Assembly: GCA_958510825.1 (NCBI GenBank)
Contig: OY294044.1
Span: forward strand, 106,430,893 to 106,494,892
DNA length: 64,000 nt
Origin: Brachypterus glaber
Taxonomy: Eukaryota; Arthropoda; Insecta; Coleoptera; Kateretidae
Reading direction: 5' to 3'
Shown here piece after piece: positions 22,946 to 34,222 of this stretch; within the stretch, counting starts at the first letter, position 1, and each line of letters starts with the position of its first letter. The translations under genes and the position numbers were made by a program. The notes below the pieces were generated by a model. That model was not told the DNA's origin and ran no database searches. It was given only the letters and a program-made list of their open reading frames with translations.

Positions 22946-24190
22946 AGAGGAAAAGTGAAGCTTTTTTTACTAGTCTGTAGAATTTACGGACGACGCGAAG
23001 CGGAGTCCGGAAACTACAGACGGCTAAAAAAAGCACTTTTCCTTTGAGTGAAACATATTATTTTTTCTTCAAGCATCCTATATATCGTCCACTAAAGGCT
23101 CTAGTTGTCTAACTCCAAATTTTTCAAAAATGAGATTTTTATCAAATTTGCTTCATTATCTGATTACCAACATACTTCAAAAAAAAAAGTTGCATTAAAC
23201 CAATATCAGCCTCAAAAAATGCAAAAATGTAAATATTTTAAGTCGCTAAGTGTCTAACTCCATCATATGATTGTGAGAAAACAATTAAATGAGAACTGTC
23301 ACTAATGTCAAACTATTTCTCGACAACAGGGGATCCCGTTTCAAATATTTGTTAATTTACTGTTTGATGATAATTATAATTATTGCCATTAATAATGTAT
23401 ATATATTATGCCTACCTAGTAGTAATATTATATATTAAATATAAAAATATAAATTTTTTGTAATAATATTACGCGATATAATACGATAGGTATCCTCTTT
23501 TATCTTCCCTTGGAGTTAGACCATTAGTGAATTTAGATTCTGTGGTTAAAATTTAATTTTCAAATAATTTATATAAAATAGATAACAATGAAAAGTTTTA
23601 AATACATTAACACATTTCAAACATTTTTACCTGTGAACAAGCTAGTTTAAAGTTCTAAATTGCTATAATTAAGTTTTAAATCGTTTATTACGTCTCCTGA
23701 AAAATATGACGTTTTGGAGTTAGACCGTTAGAGCCTTTAGATGACGATATATATATTTAAATATTAATTTTTGAATTTAATTTATTCAGTAATAAAGTAT
23801 GTTTTTTTTATTAAAATAGGCCAATAAAACCCTTTCAAAATAAACTTTAACCTTCCTTAGTTCATTTTAAATTTTTTTCGTAGGCTAAATCGTACACTTT
23901 TCGCGATTTCGATGGTAACTTGTCTAATATAGCATTTACAATTTCGGAGAGATTTGTAGGTGCATAAACCATATATTCTTCTTCAATCATTTTTAATCAA
24001 TTTCACATAAGGTTTTTGCACAGAATCTCGAGTCAACCACCTGTTTACATTATAAATAAACAAGTTTGAAGTATGACTATCAACAAAGTCATTGAGTGCT
24101 GCCGCCAGTAGTGGTATTGCTAACTAACTTTTTAAGGGGTACAACAATGAACTCATTTTTTTACTGTTAAAATTCATCACTTCTAACTAG
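22946..24190. other. AT-rich, with a TIR element at about 23082-23752
   Basis: No gene seen. 23082-23752 has TIRs of about 40 bp (atatcgtccactaaaggctc ... ctaactccaaa, inverted at the right end as ttggagttagaccgttagag). An internal copy of gtctaactcca lies near 23250. Probably a non-autonomous DNA transposon of about 670 bp. Confidence 0.55.
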
Positions 24191-24195
24191 TGTGT

Positions 24196-24423
24196 TCAGT
24201 TATAAAATATGAACATTTTAGTACGCTTGAAGAAAAAATGTAATTTAAAGGCAATGAATCTTAAAAACCTATGTTGAACCCTCTCCAACAAGTTCCTGTC
24301 AAGCAAAGTATAAGGTGACCAAATTATAGTACAATACTCCAGGTTGGATCTAACTAAAGTTATGTATAGTAATAAGTAAGTAATAATAGTATTAACTGAA
24401 AAGTCCATGCAATTTCTTGACAA
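24196..24423 (-). pseudogene. LINE RT C-terminal fragment
   Basis: Short minus-strand frame with the LEYCTIIWSPY motif and ERVQHRFLRFI, typical of the RT thumb and connection region. It is part of the same LINE as 24993-25343. Confidence 0.65.
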
Positions 24424-24650
24424 AAAAGTCGGTTGGCTTTAAGAGTCATATTATTTATATGCTTGGAAAAGTTTAGGTTTTCATCAAAAGTTACAGCCTG
24501 ATTTTTAATAGTATTAACATATTTTAAGGGAACATTATTAATATTATAATTGGCTTGAACATTTTTAAGACTACGAAAAAAACTAATATGACAACATTTA
24601 TCTATATTTAATTAAAGATTATTTTTAACTGACTGTTTGTTTTTTTTTTT

Positions 24651-24892
24651 TAACGTCGTACTATTCTACTTAATTAAGCATCCCCTAAGTCCAGGACTTG
24701 TATGGGCTAGTAGTAGAGGGAACCACAGGCTTTATTTGACTTTCGAACCAATATATCTAGGGAGCACGCCTTCGCCAAATTTCAGTTATTAATTAACTGA
24801 AAAAGGCAATCGGCGCCAGTGAGGTTTGAACTCGATCATTAGCTCAGTGTCAATGCTATATCGATGCCTTAGACCGCTGAACCTATTCTCCA
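24651..24892 (-). mobile_element. tRNA-derived SINE (head type A)
   Basis: Read on the minus strand, the element starts with a tRNA-like head that includes an imperfect A box (ggttcagcggtcta) and a B box-like gttcaaacctcactggcgcc. Then comes a conserved body ending near ctattctacttaattaag, and a 3' A-rich tail (poly-T at 24639-24650 on +). It is inserted in a LINE fragment. Nearly the same head occurs at 49427-49661. Confidence 0.85.
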
Positions 24893-24992
24893 ACTATAAA
24901 TATTGTTCATGTCTTTTTGTAATTTAAACATATCTTCAATATATTTAATAATGATAAAGAACTTAAAATCGTCTGCAAAAATTAATCCTTCG

Positions 24993-25343
24993 CTACTCCA
25001 ATTCCGAAATCATATCATTTATAAATATAAGAAACAACAGTGGTGCACAATGGGACCCCTGAGGTACACCAGACAGAACTTCAATGGAAAATGAAAATAT
25101 CCCAAACAAGTTTACACATTGCGTACGACCCGACAAAAAACTGCAAAACCATTTGATAAGCTTATCATCAAGTCCAAATAATGCTAGTTTTAAAAGTAAA
25201 AGATTAATGTCAACTATATCGAATGCCTTCGAGAAATCAATATAGATTGAATCTACTTGCCACCCTTTCTCTAGTGCATATAAAATCTTACGTTTGTATA
25301 AAGCTAAATTAGTTCCAGTAGATCGCCCAGAAAAAAAAACCAT
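24993..25343 (-). pseudogene. LINE RT core fragment
   Basis: About 116 residues covering RT motifs from FFSGRS through FSKAFD to SGVPQGS. The catalytic YADD box falls beyond its end, near 24980-24890, where the frame is degraded. The poly-T run at 25330 disrupts the frame at its 5' end. Confidence 0.75.
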
Positions 25344-25352
25344 GTTGAAAAA

Positions 25353-26471
25353 TAAATAATCACATTTTATTGATAAATTATAAAAAAAATATTGGGTAAT
25401 TCTTAAATTGAATGATTTTTCTCCCGTATTGCATTTATAATTTAAATCAATTTCACGATAAACTAATAAAATCTAATTATGATATTATCAGACTAAACAT
25501 TCAATTACATCAATATCTATAATTAAAAATATGATTTATTGTTATTAAATAATTATTAATTTTAATATCGTGTATTGTTATTAATGATTTAAAAGAAACT
25601 GTAATCTCTAAATTATAACATTGGCCCATAGCTTATAGCTATTATTATATCACTGATATTGATACATCATTTAACTTTTTTTTTCAACCTTTGTTTTAAG
25701 TCAAAGAACTTTTACCTCAAGAAGTAATTTCAGACTAATGTTTATGAAGGTGTCATCTTTTTGTTTGTTTATTTACTAACAGAAACGCGATACAGCTTTG
25801 TGGTGTAAAATGTAGATGTCGCTATTCGACTTTCAGGCTACCTAGTAGCGATATTGCGTAGTTTCCACCTTATCATGAATTCAAATCATACTTAAATAAA
25901 AAATGTAAAAAACTTTATTGTGTATACTATAGTTATGTTTAATAATATAGTATATTTAAATCTATTAAAATTAAACTACTAGTTCATATAAAACTCATAC
26001 AGAACTAATGTTTCTTAAAATTTACAATAAAATATCCAAAGTATATGTTTCCAATCGGCAACACTGTACCCTTGTCAGTCATTTTACGACATTAGACTTC
26101 GAGTTTACACATTCTTTCTCTCTCTTTACGCGTACTAAGTGTAAACAATAGTCATTCCCCACCAGCCCCTCACCGTAGTTGGTTCACGCTTCAAGCAAAG
26201 CATACGGTAGATTTCATCATGTTCCTTCTTGAGGTAAAAGTTCTTTGTTTTAAGTATAAAATTTTCGACACCTATTTGGCTGCCAGTCAACAATGACTTG
26301 GAGATTAAATAAAGTTTACTAAATTTCTTTTTTAATTTACTTATCCCGAGGGGCAGACCGCTGAGGAATTCAGGTTGGAGGTAATCTTGGAGGTAATCTC
26401 TCAAGGAAATCCAAGAAAATCTCATCTTACCTTCTTACTTACTTAGTTACCTCCTAGAAGGAATTCAAGTG
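25353..26471. other. AT-rich intergenic/intronic DNA
   Basis: No gene recognised. 26345-26465 carries gaggggcagaccgctgagga and ggaggtaatctt modules related to the elements at 6.1 and 14.7 kb. An open frame over it (26135-26425) has no recognisable domain. Confidence 0.35.
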
Positions 26472-26473
26472 TA

Positions 26474-27064
26474 CAGTTGGTACCAACAAAACTGGAAAAG
26501 TGGGGTTATAAAAAAAATTACATTGTGAACTATCTTTAATTTGACAGATATTTGTTTACTTGTTAATAAATTTAGTGTCAATATTGTTATTGCCACATCA
26601 ATGTCAAAGTCAAAAAATGTTGGTGTATTTTTTTAAAATTGGGAGAGATAAAGCAATAAAACAAGAATACTCGAAGAATACTGGTGTAAAACCCATAATT
26701 ATAATTTTTAAATTAAGGAACTATGAGGAATACCGAGTTGTAGGAGATCAATTTTTTAAAATAAAGGTATTTAAAACAAGTTTATTAGATACAAAATATA
26801 TTGATAAGGGGATTTAATAATAGACATTTTAGAATAGGGATATTTTAGAGCAGAAATACAGTAATTAACAATAGAGATAAGCTTCAAAATCCAAATAGTA
26901 TTTACTAAACACAAATGCATAGAATAACATATGATTTTTGACATGGTTAAACTAACCTTATTTTTCAAACAGGCATAACCCCATTTAAATAATCCACATT
27001 CACACAACTAAATTTTATGGAAAACATGAAATTTTACTTAACCCCACTTTTCCAGTACCAACTG
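26474..27064. mobile_element. TA-flanked MITE (591 bp)
   Basis: TA duplications at 26472-26473 and 27065-27066. Termini CAGTTGGTACcaacaaaact ggaaaagtggggttat and inverted aaccccacttttccagtacc-aactg. The left TIR has a 7-9-bp insertion relative to the right. The internal open frame at 26560-26817 has no known domain. Confidence 0.75.
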
Positions 27065-28520
27065 TACATTTTTGCTTTCCCATTTTAAAAATGTTCAAAA
27101 TTTCGGGAAAGCCTTGTATTTTAAACTTTTATGAAGTTTTATGTCGACATAAATCAAATTCCAGCAAAAAAATGTCGGTCTGTCCGGGAAATCTTGTAAG
27201 TACGATAACTTAAGAACGCTCTAAGCTAGAGACTTGAAATTTGGCACACATATATTTTACCAAAAGTTCTCGCTCGAGATTTTTGGTGAACATTGGGGTG
27301 CGGTAAGGGGGAAAATTCATGTTTTTACAAAAAATAGAAAATTGCTTTATAAAGGTTTTTAAGGTTGCTGAAATTGAATCTGATAATAAAATTTTTCTAA
27401 TTTCACCCCTGCGGGGTGAGGGGGTAAATATTTTTAAATGTTTTCAGTATTTGCGTTAAAATTGGTATCGGGGTTTTTGGAGTCGAAGAAACTGAATCTG
27501 ATCAGAAATATTTTCTAATTCCACCCCCTGAGGGGCGTGATAGTTTTCGTGAAAATTGGTTTATTGGGGGTTTTTGAGGTTGCTGAAAACTCCACCCTCT
27601 GAGGGGCGGTGGTAGTTTTCGTGAAAATTGGTATATTGGGGTTTTTATGATCGCTTTTAAGCGAATCTTAAAATAAAATTTTTCCAAACCCATCCCCTGT
27701 GGGGGGTAGTTTTCGTGAAAATTTCTATATGGGGGTTTTTAAGGTTGCTGCAAGTGAATCTGATAATAAAAAAAAAACAATTTCACGCGCGGAGGTGAAA
27801 AATGGGAAAGTTCTTTTACTGGACAGTGTATTTTTAACGATTTACCTTCGACTTTCTCCGAGGAAAGTCTTGCGTTACTAATTTTATTTTTGAAAAAATT
27901 GATTTTATTTTCGTAAAAGAAAATCTGTCTGTCCGGGAAAATTGTGACCACGATTTAAAAACGCTTTGAGCTAAAAACTTCAAAGGACCTTAGATTCCTT
28001 ATCCAAAATTATAGGCTGGGATTGATTTTTGGTAAAAATCTGGGTGGGGTAAAGTGAAGTAAAAACTATTTTTTTTTATTATGTCTCAAAAAAATTAACT
28101 CTTTTAAAATAAAGTTTAATATTAATTGTTTGTGTTTTAATGAAGAGGAAGTATTCTTTTTTTTTCTTTTTTTTATTTTTTTTTTATTATTTATTTTGTT
28201 TTTTTTTCTGTAAAATTGAACTGCAAGGGAAAGTATTGCTTTGTAGAAGGCAGCATTTTTAAGCTTATAAGACAAGAAAGTGGAATAAAAAATGCATATT
28301 TATGTGAAATAGCGGATTCTAAAAGAGCTCGTTTGATCTAAATTTCCTAAATTGAAGGTAATATACAATCCCTGTAGGATACTCTTTTTGCCACCTTAAA
28401 CATGTTATAAGGTATTTTACAAATTTAAACACCGTTTAAATTGTAGTAGAACAATAAGTTGTGTAGGAATAAATAATTAAACAAACCGTGAAGATATGTA
28501 ATGCTACGTATTCCATTATA
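27065..28520. repeat. Repeat-derived block with internal direct repeats
   Basis: Contains gtctgtccgggaaa words at 27179 and 27928, shared with about 36987. A run of imperfect tandem repeats of ttttcgtgaaaattggt / gggtttttgaggttgctgaa / caccccctgaggggcg lies at 27345-27780. Open frames here have skewed composition and no domain, so no gene is called. Confidence 0.5.
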
Positions 28521-29003
28521 CAGTGCGGTCCAAAAGTCACCCCCCCACATTTTAACTTTTGAAGGAGTTGAGATATCGACTTCAAATTTAGAACTCTTAA
28601 ATAAGACAACTTAAGAGCTGAAAATATCAAATATATTTTAAAAGATAGTTCAGCTCTTAAGGGGGGTCGTGTGATACATCATTGTAAAGCTTATAAAATT
28701 CTCTATTTAAACTAACATTTTTAAATTTTTTAAAAATGTTTTTTAAGGTTTTGATTTTTTAATTTTTTGTTCTAAAACATTCGATTTTTTAAGTTTTTTT
28801 TTTATTAATTTTTATTTAACTAAAATTAGTTTAAAAGTATAATTAACATTTTTTTATGATGAAATTAGGCATTTTTAAAAAATTATTTGTTTTTTTTAGA
28901 GGAATTTTGACATTAATACCCATTTTCAACCCCATTTTAAACCCAATTTTTTTATTAATTTAAAAATATGGAGTTAAATGGAGAATTTTATAAGCTTTAA
29001 AAA
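28521..29003. mobile_element. Left half of the 4480-type Tc1/mariner MITE
   Basis: Begins TA-CAGTGCGGTCCAAAAGTCAC and follows the 4480-5190 element, with an internal deletion of the ggggcatgggggg part. It breaks off in an A-rich tract at about 29003 before the right TIR. Truncated copy. Confidence 0.75.
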
Positions 29004-29448
29004 AAAAAACAAAAAAAAAATTCTGAAAAAGTTACTTTAATCGGAAATTTCTTTCAGCTTTTTTCGATTTTTTTTCACCCCCCATAACTTTTTTGTTTTT
29101 GGGGGATTACTTTCAAAAACAATAGAGATAAAGATATAAAGATATAGAACTTAAAATTTCAAGTCGATCGGATTATTCGTTCTTGAGTTATCGTGTCCAC
29201 AAAAAACGTGACATGGGACGGACAGACCGACGGACGGACATTTGAAAAAAAAAGTTGATTATTTTTTCATGAAACAAATTTATATCCAAGAATTTTTTGT
29301 CTGTGACGATTTTTGAAATTTTTTGAAAATTCTAAACTACCTAATAATACTATTCTAGCGCAGGCGTTGTAAATAGTAGTATAATAAATGGAGGTGCAAA
29401 GAACTTTCACTTTCGGGTTTAGACCGTGTTAATGGATTTTCACTTTCC

Positions 29449-29483
29449 GACGTTTCGTCTCTTACTACTAGAGACATCTTCAG
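29449..29483 (-). ncRNA. Hammerhead-ribozyme-like motif (minus-strand arm)
   Basis: On the minus strand: CUGAAGA (fits CUGANGA), one extra U, a six-bp stem GUCUCU/AGAGAC with a loop AGUAGUA, then GAAA and the CGUC cleavage-site context. Identical to the motif at 63663-63697. Activity is inferred, not shown. Confidence 0.5.
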
Positions 29484-29517
29484 GGATTAATCTGATTAAT
29501 CAGTTTCAGATTAATCC

Positions 29518-29552
29518 CTGAAGATGTCTCTAGTAGTAAGAGACGAAACGTC
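29518..29552 (+). ncRNA. Hammerhead-ribozyme-like motif (plus-strand arm)
   Basis: Mirror copy of the motif at 29449-29483 in the other arm of the palindrome, with the same core, stem II and GAAACGUC end. A very short helix III and the one-base insertion after CUGANGA make self-cleavage uncertain. Confidence 0.5.
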
Positions 29553-29739
29553 GGAAAGTGAAAATCCATTAACACGGTCTAAACCCGAAAGTGAAAGTTC
29601 TTTATATCTTAATGGCCGTGAAAGCTTAAAATCTAAAAAAATGGAGGTGCAATGTAATTGCTTCGTTTTCTATTCAGAGAAAATTTTAAGTATTTAGGCG
29701 TTTAAATCAAGCATTTTTGCTCTCCAAATGCAGTCTACT

Positions 29740-29978
29740 CAACGAACTAACAACTCTTCCCTCTAGAATACGCATACCGTATATATAAAGTATCGCCAAC
29801 ATCACGGTTTGTTTGTAAACAACTAGTATGTATATTCAGGCCTGATCAATAACAATTACCAGTAACTGTTAGAACAAAGCTGTGCGAGTAAGATAGACAA
29901 ATGTTTATGTTGGCTACGTTTTTGTCAGTTTTTACAAATGAAATGCCTATTCTAGAGAGAAGAGTTATTAGTTCGTTG
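29740..29978. mobile_element. hAT-like MITE, copy 1 (8-bp TSD)
   Basis: A 239-bp element with termini CAACGAACTAACAACTCTTC and inverted GAAGAGTTATTAGTTCGTTG. It is flanked by a perfect 8-bp duplication AGTCTACT (29732-29739, 29979-29986). Short TIRs with an 8-bp duplication are characteristic of the hAT superfamily. No transposase. Confidence 0.9.
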
Positions 29979-30373
29979 AGTCTACTACAGTCGATACAAT
30001 AAGGGATAAAGTGAGGGCTTCAGTGTCCTCCGTGAAGCCCAAGTAACACAGTAGCTATAATGTATATCTTACCGCTCTTTCGCAGCCATATGGCTGCAAT
30101 TTTGTTGCGGTAAAAGATATACTTTATAGCCACTGTGGTTCTTGGGAGCTTTAGTGCCCTCATGGGGGCACTGCGGTAAAACCTCTCTGTGAGCATGAAA
30201 AAGAGGAAAAAATATTTTGCTGTACAGTACCATTGGTAAAAAAAATTAAAAAAACTAAACTGCATAATAAAACAATACGAAATAATAGTTTTAAAGTTTA
30301 ATTTTGTGTAAAAAAAATTACCGGTTTCATTTGTTAAAGTCAACGCATAGAAAGTAAACTATTTATGAAAGAA

Positions 30374-31054
30374 CTAGATGAAACGTTGCAAGCACCCTGT
30401 CAAAACATCGGCACTATTGTACACTAGAGCCATCTAGTTTGCACATTTCAAACTAGGTGTTTTGTTTGATTTTAAATTCTGTATCTTTAAAACATTATAT
30501 TCTAGCAAAAAACTGTCTGTAACATTTTTTATAGGGCTCAAAAAGAGCTTTTATTTAAAATATAATTTTTTGAAATCGGGTTATAAATATGTGATATGAT
30601 AAATAAACCTTTTACTGCTTTAAACGCCAATATCTCGAAAACAATGCGTTTTAGAAAAACGTTGTTTATAACATTTTTTGGCCAAATTAAAATTATCTTT
30701 TATATAAGTGCTAAATTAACCAAATACAATAATAATTGCCTTAATTATAAACAAAAAACGCTAAAAATAGGAGTTTTACCCAATTTTTACCCCCAAAATC
30801 TAATCAGCTCTTCGGAATACGATAAGAAACAATATGCAAAAAACCGCAAGTCGATATCTCATGTAGAAATGGAGTTAGAGAGTTTACACCCAGACAGAGA
30901 CAGATAGACGGACGCAAAAATATTTTTTACTGATTTCGACTCAGAATGGTCTAAAACGTCGAGAAATGTGAAAAAAAAAACGTGGTCAAAGATTTTGACT
31001 TTTCGGCGAAGATTTCAATACATCGGCACTCTTAGTAGCACTAAGTGTCGATGT
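30374..31054 (+). repeat. Dispersed repeat of about 680 bp, copy 1
   Basis: Starts ctagatgaaacgttgcaagc and ends near the short hairpin catcggcactcttagtagca. An inverted copy lies at 41812-42491. It includes a gacagatagacggacgcaaa tract and an open frame (30596-30907) that shows no domain. It is treated as non-coding repeat. Confidence 0.75.
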
Positions 31055-32076
31055 AAAAAAACAGTTTCACTAAAATTCCTTGGCATTAACGCAAATTGCC
31101 ATAAAAAATAGTTCTCCAAGGCCTTGCCGTTGTAAGGATCCCATCAGCCTTTAGTAAAAAAGCAGAAAATTTAAAGGACTTATTTATAATGCAACGTGGG
31201 CTGGTCTGGACCCCACCTTAAAAAATATTTCTTAAAGGGAGCCATCGTCCTTAAACAAATAAAAGATGTGTATGAGAAAATTTAAGGGCCCCAAATAAAG
31301 TGTACTTTAAATAAATTTATTTAAATTTTTAAGTCTGATTTTTAGGGGAGCCTGGTGCAAGTTATGGATGTTTCCAAAATAGTTGGAATTCTTCTTCTGT
31401 ACAATTTTAAGAGTAATTATGTTAGTACCTGCGTATGTACATTTAAGGCTACCTGTGTGTACCGACAATTTGTTTATTAACATCCTAATGCATTTATAAA
31501 TAGTAATAAATTATAATATGATTGGATACTTATGCCAAAAAAGAGCCTTGTTCGTAGATATAGGGGTAGGGCAGTTTCAGCGTAACAGACGTAACGCTGC
31601 TCACACGTACAGGATAATTTTGCATTATATTACAATCGAGTCAATATACTAAAATTTGTAACACAATCAGTAAAGTCACTGCAAAGTTTTTCATTAAAAA
31701 ATATATAAAAAACAATTCCTAAAAACCCTCGTCTTTGTGAATGGCCCAATTTTTTTAGCTGAATACATTCTGGAGTTATCGCTTTTCGCATAGTAATCGA
31801 AAATACCATGCCTTTTGGCGCGAGTAAACAAATGATGATTCACGAGATAAATGAAGAAATTTCTGTTTATATTTTAAGATATGCAACTACTCTCTGAGGA
31901 TGTTACTTAATTCAGATTAATTATCTTAAATGGGAAATATGTTAATATTTTGAAATTTAATTTTGCTGCAAAAAACAGTAGTTAATACCCTATATTGTAC
32001 AGCGACAAAAATATTTAAGCGTTATTCTAGATGTAAACCTCAGTTGGAACGATATGGTATGTACATCGATGTACGT
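31055..32076. other. AT-rich stretch, no gene seen
   Basis: No recognisable coding region or repeat boundary apart from scattered A/T runs. Confidence 0.35.
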
Positions 32077-32084
32077 CTATAGAC

Positions 32085-32339
32085 CAACGAACTAACAACT
32101 CTTCTCTCTAGAATACGCATACCGTCAATATAAAGTATCGCCAACATCTCGGTTTGTTTGTAAACAAATAGTAGGTATATTCAGGCCTGAACAATAACAA
32201 TTACCAGTAACTGTTATTGTTGTCTCTGTTAGAACAAAGCTGTGCGAGTAAGACAGACAAATGTAATATGTTGGCTACGTTTTTTTCAGTTTTTACAAAT
32301 GAAATTCCTATTCTAGAGAGAAGAGTTGTTAGTTCGTTA
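32085..32339. mobile_element. hAT-like MITE, copy 2 (8-bp TSD)
   Basis: A 255-bp copy of the element at 29740, with the same orientation and termini (CAACGAACTAACAACTCTTC ... GAAGAGTTGTTAGTTCGTTa; the final base is mutated G to A). It is flanked by the perfect 8-bp duplication CTATAGAC (32077-32084, 32340-32347). It has about 16 bp more in the middle than copy 1 (ttattgttgtctctg). Confidence 0.9.
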
Positions 32340-33004
32340 CTATAGACTTAATTTTTGAAAGCAATAAAATGCCTGAACTTATTTATTAAACAGGGCCACA
32401 AAAAAAAATAAAGTTAGTTTTTTAAACCAAACTATATTTTTTCTACATATTTTTGGACACTAAAACCGAATATGCCAATGAAAAAAATTCATGACCCTCA
32501 AAATCTTGAGATATAGCGAACATTAGTAAACAAAATGCAATATATGACTTTTTTCGTAGTATAAGAGTTGAAGTATGGTGCGAAGATGCTAAAAAGTATG
32601 TTAATCGAACTTCGTAAAATAGTCAGAAAAAACCTTTTTTCTTACAGCGGCAGATGCGCAGGTTAGCCAAGGTTAGATGCGCGGGCTGACTCCTCCAATG
32701 GCAGTCGGTATACTGTTTCTGTACTGTGACAACTACTAACTTTTTTCAACTTATTTGTCAAACAGGCAGCAATTTCAAATAATTTTTAAACTATATTTTT
32801 AACTGATATTTGGAGTTACTAGCTTTAGGTATAGTAGAAAAAATATTATATGCACCACGTATGCGAACTGTCTTAAGACATTGATCTCGACTGATTTTTT
32901 GCCTCGACTCCGTCTCAGCAAAAAAATCGAAAAAAACTTTAAGAACACTAAAATCTTTTTACTAGGTGCATAATATACTATTTAAAAAGTCCAAACCAAC
33001 TCCA

Positions 33005-34222
33005 GGCACGGATAATACTGGAGATGTACCATTTCGGTTTTAAAAGATCTATGGGAGCTGTAGATGCAATTTTTTTATTGAAAGAAACAGTTAGCTACCA
33101 CCTTAAGAAGAAAACTCCTGTGTATGCAATATTCCTGGATTTAAGTAAAGCCTTTGATAGGGTTCATCATGTGAAGTTAATCAGAGCCTTAATAAGTCGG
33201 AAAGTACCTAGCTATGTTTGCCGCTTCTTACAAAGTTGGAACTCCAAAGCCACGGCATCTGTTCGCTGGGGATCTGCCACTTCATCTGACTTCAGTCTAC
33301 GCAACGGTGTACGACAAGGAAGTTTAATTGCTCCTGATGCCTTCAATGCCTACATTGACGACCTTCATACTCTCCTGGCTAAAGCCCCTGCTGGATGCTT
33401 TCTTGGTGGCCTAAAAGTCAACTGCATCAGCTACGCCGATGATATGGTCCTTCTTTGCCCCTCACTTCAAGGTCTACGTATGCTTATAAAAATATGTGAA
33501 GACTTTGCCAAATCACGTTCTCTTAAATACAATAGTAGTAAGAGTAAAGTTTTAGTGTTCAAGTCCACAAATTATAGAGACCTCTGTGTTCCTCCTGTTT
33601 ATTTAAATAACTCTGTTGTTGAACGCGTGTTCGAAATCAAATACCTAGGTCACGTTATCAATGATATGCTAAGTGACAACTCTGACATTCAGCGTCACAA
33701 GAAAAACCTTTGTGCCCGCGCAAACATGTTAGCTAGAAAATTCTCTAAGTGCTCTGCCGAGGTTAAGAACTCTCTTTTCAGGACATTTTGTTCTAACGCA
33801 TACAGTGGTGAAATTTGGCTTGATCATACGGTGGCCTCCTGGCGAACTCTTCGCGTATGCTATAATGATGCATATCGCATTATCCATAGACTACCGCGCT
33901 ATAGTAGTGCCTCGGAAATGTTTGCCTCTGCCCGAATAGATACCCTGGATGCTCTGAGACGCAAGTTGCTCGCCTCTTTTGTGAAGCGGCTACTCTCCAG
34001 TCCTAATGTTTTCCTAAAAGCGTTTGTATCTTCGGACTGCTTTTGGGTTTCTGCACAAATCGCCACTTGGCGACGCCTTTGTTTCTTACAAGTGACCTAA
34101 TCATTTTATTTATTTATAAATTATAATTATTTTTTTTTGCTTTATTTTATTTTTAATCATTTTATTATTTTGTAGTATATGGCCATTGTGCTGTAATAAA
34201 ATTATTATTATTATTATTAAAA
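33005..34222 (+). mobile_element. 5'-truncated LINE (RT plus tail)
   Basis: Plus-strand LINE whose coding part begins in mid-RT and ends with a (TTA)n tail at 34198-34217 after a ctgtaataaaa motif. The 5' break is near 33005, where the frame loses similarity. This LINE has a different RT style (NGVRQGSLIAPDAFNAYIDD) from the Jockey/CR1-like copies elsewhere in the window. Confidence 0.8.
33024..34100 (+). pseudogene. LINE reverse transcriptase, 5'-truncated
   Basis: A 358-codon open frame without internal stops. RT motifs are YHFGFKRSMGAVDAIFLL, IFLDLSKAFDRVHH, NGVRQGSLIAPDAFNAYIDD, the catalytic SYADDMVLL, KSKVLVF, and FEIKYLGHVI. The C-terminal region follows to the stop. The Met at 33024 is internal; the endonuclease and first RT motifs are missing. 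The intact frame suggests a fairly recent insertion. Clade is not certain (CR1/L2/Daphne-like styles are candidates). Confidence 0.85.

Larger units (their letters stand above)
24190..25352 (-). mobile_element. Jockey/CR1-group LINE fragment interrupted by a SINE
   Basis: RT core at 25343-24993: GRSTGTNLALYKRKILYALE, YIDFSKAFDIVDINLLLLKL, SGVPQGSHCAPLLFLIFIND. The frame after the SINE (about 24640-24430) carries LNIDKCCHISFFR-type sequence. The C-terminal part, 24423-24196, has LVRSNLEYCTIIWSPY and LLERVQHRFLRFIAFKL. Frames are broken in several places and both ends are truncated. It is dead. Confidence 0.75.
29398..29604. mobile_element. Palindrome of two Penelope-like terminal repeats
   Basis: A perfect or nearly perfect palindrome centred near 29500. 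Each arm is the Penelope-like terminal sequence (cccgaaagtgaaagttcttt, gagacgaaacgtcggaaagt) found downstream of the GIY-YIG coding region at 63.7 kb. Outside the right arm, tatcttaatggccgtgaaag also matches 62041-62070. No coding sequence lies between the ends. Confidence 0.85.

Noticed and set aside
30596..30907. 103-codon frame
   Set aside because: Lies in a dispersed repeat with an inverted copy at 41.8-42.5 kb. No domain, and nothing shows that the frame is conserved between the copies.
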